A DNA stretch of 5,287 nucleotides from Solirubrobacterales bacterium (lineage in GTDB: Bacteria > Actinomycetota > Thermoleophilia > Solirubrobacterales > Solirubrobacteraceae), in contig JAOPZU010000138.1 of assembly GCA_025963955.1 (NCBI GenBank), positions 1 through 5,287 of the forward strand, read 5' to 3'. The position numbers were made by a program, and so were the translations under genes. Of this stretch, positions 1-5,287 are shown piece after piece; within the stretch, counting starts at the first letter, position 1, and every line of letters begins with the position of its first letter. Under the pieces are notes generated by a model, which saw nothing but the letters and a program-made list of their open reading frames with translations, did not search any database and had not been told where the DNA came from.

Positions 1-107
1 ACCGCCCGCCCCTGACCCGCGCCCAGGTGACGGCCCGGCTCCTGGCGGACTTCGCCGCCGCACCGACCCGCGTCGCGCTGCCGCTCCCGACGCCGGTGGC
101 CGGGTGA
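1..107 (+). CDS. C-terminal end of an unidentified protein (5' end outside window)
   Basis: An open frame with codons starting at position 3 runs to a TGA at 105-107 and gives 34 residues, ending in LPLPTPVAG. Thirty-three of the 34 sense codons end in G or C, which matches the strong coding bias of the other genes here. The other two forward frames lack this bias or contain an early stop. The visible tail (…LTRAQVTARLLADF… then a short Pro/Val-rich strand) suggests one helix followed by a beta strand. It faintly recalls the end of peptidoglycan-binding repeats in VanW-like proteins, but 34 residues are too few to assign a family. Its stop overlaps the GTG at 104 in a GTGA arrangement, so it could be the upstream member of the same transcript. 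The promoter-like site at 166-194 suggests it may instead be a separate unit. Confidence 0.65.
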   Translation, partial: RPPLTRAQVTARLLADFAAAPTRVALPLPTPVAG

Positions 108-3100
108 GGGCGGTCCCGGCGCCGGCCCAGATCCCCGGGGCGGCGCGACGAGCGGCCGCGGGGCATTGTGAGCCGACGGACGTTGCACTATCTTCGGGTC
201 CGCGGGCGAGCCGGGAAACGGCGACGGGAACCTCTCCGGGGGACAAGGACATCAGCAGCACCACCCCAGAGACGTCGATCGTCGGGCGCGCGCACGAGCT
301 GACCGTGCTGGCCTCCGCCATGGTCAGCGCGCTCGACGGGGACAGCACCGTGGCCACGATCAGCGGCGAGCCGGGGATCGGGAAGTCGACGCTGGCCGAG
401 GCGATCGCCGCGCAGGCGCGCGCCCGTGGTCACACCGTGCTCTGGGGTCGGGGCTGGCCGACCGGTGGTGCGCCCGCCTACTGGGCCTGGCGCCAGGTGC
501 TGCGCAGCGTCGCCGCTGGGCGGACGGACGCCGAGCTTCACCAGTTGACGGGCGGCAGCCGCCTGATCGAACGCATCGCCCCCGAGCTCGAGGGGCGACT
601 CGGGGATCACGTCCCGCCGCGCCCTCCGGACGCCGAGCAGGCCCGCTTCGAGCTGTTCGACGCGCTCTGCGACGTCCTGCGCGCCGCTGCTCACCGCGCC
701 CCGCTGGTCATCGTCCTCGACGACCTCCACGTCGCGGACCTCGCGACGCTCCGGGCCCTGGAATTCGCCGCCCACGCACTCCTCGACGCGCCCCTGTTCA
801 TCCTCGGCGCCTTCCAGGAAGCGCCGCTGGCCCGCCGGCCGGACGCCGCCGCGATCCTCGAACGGCTCGGGCACCCGCAGGATCGCCTGCGCCTCAGCGG
901 CCTCGACGTCGACGCGGTGGGGGAGATGCTCGGGGAGCACGGCACGCCCGAGCTGGCCCGGCGCGTCCACCGGCGGTCGGCGGGCAACCCCTTCTTCGCC
1001 ACCGAGATCGCCCGGACGGTGCGCGTCGGCGGCCGGCTCCCCGGGGGCGTGGAGATGGCCATCCGCGACCGGCTCGGCGAGCTCGACGAGCCGGCCCGGG
1101 CCGCGATAACGCAGGCGGCGGTCATCGGCCTCGAGTTCCGCCTCGCCACGGTCGAGCGCGTCGCGGGCCTCGACCGTGCCTCGATGCTCGACATCCTCGA
1201 CGACGCCGAGCGGCACGGCATCCTCGCGCCCGTCGCCGGCACCGGCCGCTACCGCTTCCGCCACGGCCTCATCCAGGAGACGCTCTACGGCGGGCTGCGG
1301 AAGGGCGCGCGCGCCGAGGTGCACCTGCGGGTCGCGCAGGTCCTGGAGGAGCTGCTCGCCGACCGGCCCCACGAGCGCCATCTCGCCGAGATCGCCCACC
1401 ACTACGTGGAGGCGGCCCCGCTCGGCGACGTGGGCCCGGCGGTGCGCTACTCCCGGGAGGCGGGGGCCCGCGCGATGGCGATCCTCGCCTTCGAGCAGGC
1501 CGCCGACCACCTGTCGGCCGCGATCCGCGCGCTGGATCTCGGGGTGCCGGACGAGGCCCTCCACGCCGAGTTGCTGCTCGAGCTCGGCCGCGCCCGCAGC
1601 ACCGCCGACGACCCTGCCGCGGAGCAGACGCTCGTCGCGGCGGCCGACATCGCCCGGTCGCTCGGGGACGCGGCGATGCTCGCCGACATCGCGCTGACGA
1701 TCGGGCCGTACGGCCTGTCGCCCGGCACGGTGGACGAGCTGTGGGTCGGACTGCTGGAGGAGAGCCTGCGGGCGCTAGGGGACCGCGACGACCGCCGCCG
1801 CGCGCGCCTGATGGCCGAGCTCGGGCGCGCCCTCTACTTCGCCGCGGGCGCGGGGCCGCGCCGCGCGGCGCTGGCCGACGAGGCGCTCGCCATCGCACGC
1901 GGACTGGACGACCCCGTCACCCTTGCCGCCGTCCTCGGCGACGTCCAGGTCGCGACCTGGGGCCCGGACCGGACACGCGAGAACCTCGACCGCATCGCGG
2001 AGCTCGCGGCACTCGCCGAGGCCGCGGGGACCCCGCGCGCGTCCCTGCCGTCGCAGATCCGCGCCATCGACATGCACGTCGAGCTCGGGGACGTCGTCAC
2101 CGCCGGCATCGTGCTGGAGCACGTCGAGCTGGAGGCGGCCAAGCACCGGGACGTGCGCGCGGGCGTGCTGGCCGTCCTGCACCGGTCGCGGATGGCGATG
2201 CTCGAGGGCCGCTTCGCCGCGATGCCCGACCTGCTGGCCGAGGCCGCCCGCCGTGACGAGGAGCTGCGTGCCTCGCCCGTCCCGCTGCTCGTCGGCGCCC
2301 AGTCCTTCTGCCTGCGCCTGCTCTGCGGCGGGCTCAACGACTTCGAGCCGGTGGTCCGCCAGTCGGTGGAGCGGATGCCGCGCTTTCTCATCTGGCGGGC
2401 CGCGCTGTCGCGGCTGCTGGTGGCCTGTGGGCGCGAGGCCGAGGCGCTGGCCGAGCTCGAGCGGCTCGCCGTCGGCGACTTCGCGCGGATCGAGCGCGAC
2501 AGCCTGTTCCTCACCACCCTGGGGCTGTGTGCCGAGGTGGCCTGGCGGACCGGGTCGCCGGGCTTCGAAGAGCCGCTGACCGCGCTGCTCGAGCCCTTCG
2601 GCGACCGCACCCTCGCGACGAGCGGCGGCATCTTCCTCGGGCCCGTCTCCCGGACCCTGGGGCAGCTCGCCGCGCTGCGCGGGGACACCGAGGAGGCCCT
2701 TGAGCACTTTGCCGCCGCACGGGCTGCCGCCCGGCGGATGGGCGCACTGCCCGCGGCGGTGCTCGCCGACGCCGATGAGGGCGCGGTCCTGCTCGCCGCG
2801 GGCGACGGGCCGGGGGCGCGGCGCGTCCTGGAGCCCGTCGTCACCGACGCGGCGGCGCTCGGCATGTCGCCGACGGAGGGCCGCGCCCGGGCACTGCTGG
2901 CGGCGCTCACCGACCCGGCGGCCGCCCTGGGCGACACCGGCTCGTCCGCGGGCCCGACGGTCGGCGAGCGGCGCGCGGCGGCCCGCGGCATGCTCGTCCT
3001 GGAGGGTGACACGTGGGGGCTGCAGCTCGGCGGCCGCAGCGTCCGCATCCGCGACGGCAAGGGGATGCGCCACCTGGCGGTGCTGCTCGCCTACCCGGGC

Positions 3101-3577
3101 GTCGAGGTGCCCGCGGTCGAGCTGGCCGCAGGCGTCGGCGGGATCCCGCTCCCCGTCGCACGCGAAGACGGGTTGAGCGTGCGCGCGGACGCGGGCGGCA
3201 GCGGTCCGCGCCTGGACCTTGCGGCGAAGGCGGCCTACCGCGAGCGGATCGAGGAGCTCCGCGAGGACATCGAGGAGGCCGAGCGGTTCAACGACCCCGA
3301 GCGCGCCGCGACCGCGCGGGAGGAGCTCGACGCGATCGTCGGCGAGCTCTCCGCCGCGGTCGGTCTCGGCGGCCGCGACCGGCCGAACGGCTCCGCCAGC
3401 GAGCGCGCCCGCGTCAACGTGACGCGGGCGCTGCGCCCGGCGCTGCGCCGGATCGCCGAGCACGACCCGGCGCTCGGCCGTGATCTTGAGGCGAGCGTCC
3501 GCACGGGCGTGCTCTGCAGCTACTCGCCGCCGGCCATGCATCCCGTCGTCTGGGAGGTCGACGATGGACGCCGCTGA
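104..3577 (+). CDS. STAND/AAA_16-type signalling ATPase with TPR-like helices and a conserved C-terminal module
   Basis: Large cytoplasmic signal-transduction ATPase of 1,157 residues from the GTG at 104; no signal peptide or membrane segment is seen. Domains in order: an unconserved leader (1-58); the AAA_16 entry motif IVGRAHEL (59-66); Walker A GEPGIGKST (88-96, Lys94); Walker B LVIVLDDLHVAD (201-212, Asp206/Asp207); the STAND GxP-type motif SAGNPFF (292-298); and a winged-helix-like segment running to RFRHGLIQETLY (384-395). Then come about 500 residues of Ala/Leu-rich degenerate TPR-like helices (about 430-935), clearest at 850-920. A second winged-helix-like stretch lies at 962-1010, followed by a charged coiled coil (about 1044-1085) and the tail motif GLGGRDR…ASERARVNVTRA…HDPALGRDLEASVRTG…CSYSP (1087-1141). 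No LuxR-type HTH is visible. Family proteins couple ligand sensing by the helical repeats to ATP-dependent switching; the ligand here is unknown. Position 238 is Gln in GAFQE, where relatives usually have Arg (GTYRD). The start is doubtful: GTG104 is the only canonical start upstream of the conserved motif, yet codons 15-44 lose the G/C third-position bias. It probably regulates the oxidoreductase gene overlapping its 3' end. Confidence 0.88.
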   Translation: MRAVPAPAQIPGAARRAAAGHCEPTDVALSSGPRASRETATGTSPGDKDISSTTPETSIVGRAHELTVLASAMVSALDGDSTVATISGEPGIGKSTLAEAIAAQARARGHTVLWGRGWPTGGAPAYWAWRQVLRSVAAGRTDAELHQLTGGSRLIERIAPELEGRLGDHVPPRPPDAEQARFELFDALCDVLRAAAHRAPLVIVLDDLHVADLATLRALEFAAHALLDAPLFILGAFQEAPLARRPDAAAILERLGHPQDRLRLSGLDVDAVGEMLGEHGTPELARRVHRRSAGNPFFATEIARTVRVGGRLPGGVEMAIRDRLGELDEPARAAITQAAVIGLEFRLATVERVAGLDRASMLDILDDAERHGILAPVAGTGRYRFRHGLIQETLYGGLRKGARAEVHLRVAQVLEELLADRPHERHLAEIAHHYVEAAPLGDVGPAVRYSREAGARAMAILAFEQAADHLSAAIRALDLGVPDEALHAELLLELGRARSTADDPAAEQTLVAAADIARSLGDAAMLADIALTIGPYGLSPGTVDELWVGLLEESLRALGDRDDRRRARLMAELGRALYFAAGAGPRRAALADEALAIARGLDDPVTLAAVLGDVQVATWGPDRTRENLDRIAELAALAEAAGTPRASLPSQIRAIDMHVELGDVVTAGIVLEHVELEAAKHRDVRAGVLAVLHRSRMAMLEGRFAAMPDLLAEAARRDEELRASPVPLLVGAQSFCLRLLCGGLNDFEPVVRQSVERMPRFLIWRAALSRLLVACGREAEALAELERLAVGDFARIERDSLFLTTLGLCAEVAWRTGSPGFEEPLTALLEPFGDRTLATSGGIFLGPVSRTLGQLAALRGDTEEALEHFAAARAAARRMGALPAAVLADADEGAVLLAAGDGPGARRVLEPVVTDAAALGMSPTEGRARALLAALTDPAAALGDTGSSAGPTVGERRAAARGMLVLEGDTWGLQLGGRSVRIRDGKGMRHLAVLLAYPGVEVPAVELAAGVGGIPLPVAREDGLSVRADAGGSGPRLDLAAKAAYRERIEELREDIEEAERFNDPERAATAREELDAIVGELSAAVGLGGRDRPNGSASERARVNVTRALRPALRRIAEHDPALGRDLEASVRTGVLCSYSPPAMHPVVWEVDDGRR
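166..194 (+). promoter_or_regulatory. candidate sigma70-type promoter upstream of or inside the ATPase gene start
   Basis: TTGTGA at 166-171 (four of six matches to TTGACA) and TATCTT at 189-194 (four of six to TATAAT) are separated by exactly 17 bases. The site lies in the most AT-rich stretch of the window: 161-200 is about 60% GC, well below the surrounding coding sequence. Transcription would begin around 200-202. If used, it cannot supply the GTG start at 104, so the ATPase would have to start further downstream, for example at the non-canonical ATC at 251. This is a match by eye only; actinobacterial promoters are degenerate. Confidence 0.4.
238..249 (+). promoter_or_regulatory. possible ribosome binding site before a non-canonical ATC start at 251
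   Basis: GGGGGA at 238-243 and AAGGA at 245-249 lie just before the in-frame ATC at 251 (residue 50 of the long version), where strong G/C third-position bias resumes. An ATC start would give a 1,108-residue protein beginning nine residues before the conserved IVGRAHEL motif, a typical distance for this family. ATC starts are rare, so this is only an alternative to GTG104. The next canonical starts (GTG at 305, ATG at 320) would cut into the conserved motif. Confidence 0.2.
3552..3558 (+). promoter_or_regulatory. Shine-Dalgarno sequence fixing the oxidoreductase start
   Basis: GGGAGGT ends five bases before the ATG at 3564 and matches the anti-Shine-Dalgarno core well. It lies within the last codons of the ATPase gene. 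It favours ATG3564 over the upstream in-frame GTG at 3480, whose 28 extra codons lack the family's N-terminal pattern and the G/C third-position bias. The position implies translation coupled to the upstream gene. Confidence 0.75.
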
Positions 3578-5258
3578 CCGCTTCGACGTGGTCGTCGTCG
3601 GCTCCGGTTTCGGCGGGGCCGTGACCGCCTGCCGCCTGGCGGAGGCCGGCCGACGCGTCCTCGTGCTCGAGCGGGGCCGGCCGTGGGCGCCGGGCAGCTT
3701 CCCGCGCACGCCGCACGACTTCCAGAAGGCCTTCTGGGATCCCGTCGCCGGGCGCCACGGGCTGTTCGACGTCTGGGCCTTCCACGGACTGAACGCCGTG
3801 ACCGCGAGCGGACTCGGTGGCGGGTCCCTGATCTACGCGAACGTCATGCTGCGCAAGCCCGCCGAGGGCTTCGCGGACGCCGGCGGCGGGGCCGGGCCCT
3901 GGCCCCTGACCCGGGAGGACCTCGATCCGCACTACGACCGCGTCGCCGCGGTGCAGCAACCGGTGCCCTACCCGCTCGAGCATCCCGCCTACGCGGCGAC
4001 AGGGAAGGCGACGGCGCTCGCGGAGGCCGCGGCGGCGATGGGCCTGGAGGCGTGCCGGCCGCCGCTGGCCGTGCGCTTCGCGGCCACCGAAGGCGGCGAG
4101 CCGCGGCCACGGGCGCCGATCCATGAGCCCCTGCCGAACCTGCACGGGGTCCCGCGCAGCACCTGCCGCCTGTGCGGCGAGTGCGACATCGGGTGCAACG
4201 ACGGCGCCAAGCAGACGCTCGACCTCACCTACCTCACGCGGGCCCAGGCCGCGGGGGCGCAGCTGCGGACGCTGTGCGACGCACAGACGCTGGAGCCCGG
4301 AGACGACGGCGGCTGGCGCGTCGGGTACCGGCAGCACGTGGGCGCCCTCGACGGAGTGCCCGCCGGCCTGCGCGACCCGCAGGCGGACCCGCGCCGCGTC
4401 GTCGCGGCGCGGCACGTCGTGCTCGCCGCGGGCACCATGGGGACGGTACGGCTGCTGCTGCGCAACCGCACCGTCCTCCCGCACCTCAGCCCCGCGGTCG
4501 GCCACCGGGTGTCCGGCAACGGCGACCAGCTCGGCTTCGTGCGCGGCGCGCGCCGTGGTGGCCCCGGGGACGAGGAGCGGCCCTGGCGCTACCTCGACCC
4601 GTCCCACGGACCCGTCATCACCACGAGCGTCCGCGTCCCCGCGGAGCGGTCGTCCTGCGGGCGCGAGCACTACGTCCAGGACGGCGGCGCGCCCGCCTTC
4701 ACCGAGTGGCTGTGGCACGCCCTGGAGGTGCCCGAGGCGGTCTGGGGCGAACGCCACCAGCTCACGCGCCGCCTGCGTGACCGCATGAGCGGTCACCACG
4801 ACGCCAACCTCTCCGACGAGCTGGCCCGCCTGCTGGGCAGCGGGCACATGTCGGCGGCGATGATGCCGCTGCTCGGCATGGGCCTCGACGTCGCCGACGG
4901 CCGCCTGTACCTGGACCAGGACGGGCGCCTGGAGCTCGAGTGGGAGGACGAGCAGGCCGACGGCCATTACGCGGCACTCGCGGCCTCCTCCCAGGCGCTA
5001 GCGGCCGCGATGGGCGCGACGTGGTCCCGCGCGCCCGCGCGCCACCTGACGACGGTGCACCCGGTGGGCGGCTGCGCGATGGCCGAGGACCCGGCGCACG
5101 GGGTGGTCGACCCGGGCGGGAACGTGTGGGGTCACCCGGGCCTGCACGTTGCCGACGGCTCGGTCCTGCCCGGTCCCGTCGGCCCGAACCCGTCCTTCAC
5201 GATCGCCGCCGTCGCCGACCGCTTCGCCGACGCCATGCTCCAGGACGGGCGGGCGTGA
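3564..5258 (+). CDS. GMC-family FAD-dependent oxidoreductase (cholesterol oxidase-like)
   Basis: A complete 564-residue flavoprotein. The N-terminus enters the Rossmann fold directly: VVVGSGFGG (10-18) is the dinucleotide GxGxxG motif and Glu36 in VLERG is the expected ribose-binding acid. SGLGGGSLIYANV (82-94) is the GMC FAD-contacting loop, and WPLTREDLDPHY (113-124) is the usual following helix. CRLCGECDIGC (201-211) holds four cysteines, followed by NDGAKQTL. VVLAAGTMGT (285-294) is the second FAD-contact strand. C-terminally, HPVGGC (499-504) and VADGSVLP…NPSFTIAA (529-549) supply His499 and Asn542, at the positions of the active-site His/Asn pair of cholesterol oxidases. The enzyme should oxidise an alcohol with FAD and pass electrons to oxygen or another acceptor; the substrate cannot be read from the sequence. 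There is no Tat or Sec signal, so a cytoplasmic location is likely, unlike secreted Streptomyces cholesterol oxidases. The gene overlaps the ATPase gene by 14 nt and the next gene by 4 nt. Family assignment is firm; cholesterol oxidase activity is only one possibility. Confidence 0.93.
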   Translation: MDAADRFDVVVVGSGFGGAVTACRLAEAGRRVLVLERGRPWAPGSFPRTPHDFQKAFWDPVAGRHGLFDVWAFHGLNAVTASGLGGGSLIYANVMLRKPAEGFADAGGGAGPWPLTREDLDPHYDRVAAVQQPVPYPLEHPAYAATGKATALAEAAAAMGLEACRPPLAVRFAATEGGEPRPRAPIHEPLPNLHGVPRSTCRLCGECDIGCNDGAKQTLDLTYLTRAQAAGAQLRTLCDAQTLEPGDDGGWRVGYRQHVGALDGVPAGLRDPQADPRRVVAARHVVLAAGTMGTVRLLLRNRTVLPHLSPAVGHRVSGNGDQLGFVRGARRGGPGDEERPWRYLDPSHGPVITTSVRVPAERSSCGREHYVQDGGAPAFTEWLWHALEVPEAVWGERHQLTRRLRDRMSGHHDANLSDELARLLGSGHMSAAMMPLLGMGLDVADGRLYLDQDGRLELEWEDEQADGHYAALAASSQALAAAMGATWSRAPARHLTTVHPVGGCAMAEDPAHGVVDPGGNVWGHPGLHVADGSVLPGPVGPNPSFTIAAVADRFADAMLQDGRA

Positions 5259-5287
5259 CGTCGCTGAGTTTCCACGAGCGGATGAGC
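5255..5287 (+). CDS. start of a further operon gene (3' end outside window)
   Basis: A GTG at 5255 overlaps the oxidoreductase stop in a GTGA arrangement and opens a frame of 11 codons, VTSLSFHERMS, to the window edge. AGGA at 5242-5245 lies nine bases upstream and could serve as ribosome binding site. The four-base overlap is typical of translationally coupled genes in one operon. From memory, a short 'LSF-x-E-x-M' segment occurs at the start of proteins or domains next to cholesterol-oxidase-like GMC enzymes, but 11 residues cannot establish a family. An alternative in-frame ATG lies at 5282. Confidence 0.5.
   Translation, partial: MTSLSFHERMS

Noticed and set aside
116..125. CCGGCGCCGG palindrome just after the upstream gene's stop, considered as a terminator or operator
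   Set aside because: It is short, does not extend to a longer stem, has no loop or T-run, and such GC palindromes are expected by chance at this composition.
188..1564. 458-codon minus-strand frame opposite the ATPase nucleotide-binding domain
   Set aside because: The sense strand encodes Walker A, Walker B and GNPFF motifs. The antisense product is charged low-complexity sequence.
1923..2579. 218-codon + strand frame inside the ATPase gene
   Set aside because: Out-of-frame Ser/Arg/Pro-rich translation typical of a shifted high-GC frame, with no motif or ribosome binding site evidence.
3480..3563. Upstream GTG start extending the oxidoreductase by 28 residues
   Set aside because: The extension is Arg/Cys/Ala-rich, lies in a non-preferred frame inside the ATPase gene, lacks the family's N-terminal pattern, and has no match to the well-placed ribosome binding site before ATG3564.
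1775..3709. 644-codon open frame on the minus strand across the second half of the ATPase gene
   Set aside because: It is antisense to a gene with clear conserved domains. Its translation is Arg/Gly/Gln-rich with no recognisable motif, the usual shadow of G/C-biased third positions.
3414..4967. 517-codon open frame on the minus strand across the oxidoreductase gene
   Set aside because: It lies opposite unmistakable GMC motifs, has no domain signature of its own, and overlaps the other antisense frame; a compositional shadow.

Overview
The window is very GC-rich with almost every third codon position G or C, and its genes lie end to end on the + strand with start/stop overlaps. This points to a high-GC actinobacterium. 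The architecture of the large first gene (STAND ATPase, TPR-like helices and a conserved C-terminal 'GLGGRDR...HDPALGR' module) is one I associate with soil Actinobacteria of the Thermoleophilia/Solirubrobacterales type. That assignment is from memory and was not tested.

Layout: (1) Positions 1-107 hold the last 34 codons of an unidentified + strand gene. (2) Positions 104-3577 encode a roughly 1,100-residue STAND/AAA_16-type signalling ATPase. Its canonical start is a GTG overlapping the previous stop, but the first ~50 codons look non-coding and contain a promoter-like element at 166-194, so the true start is uncertain. (3) Positions 3564-5258 encode a complete 564-residue GMC-family FAD oxidoreductase resembling cholesterol oxidase. 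Its ATG lies 14 nt inside the ATPase gene behind a strong Shine-Dalgarno sequence. (4) A further gene starts at 5255 with a GTGA overlap and runs off the window after 11 codons. The only non-coding candidate is about 108-250.

The overlaps imply that the ATPase, the oxidoreductase and the next gene are transcribed together and translationally coupled. A reasonable inference is that the ATPase is a ligand-responsive regulator of a small catabolic operon for a hydrophobic alcohol or sterol-like substrate. The sequence proves neither the substrate nor the regulatory link. No tRNA, rRNA, mobile element, CRISPR array or convincing terminator was seen. The long minus-strand reading frames are high-GC shadows. 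The genes belong to known families; the points most worth checking are the ATPase start, its C-terminal DNA-binding-like module, and a four-cysteine cluster in the oxidoreductase.
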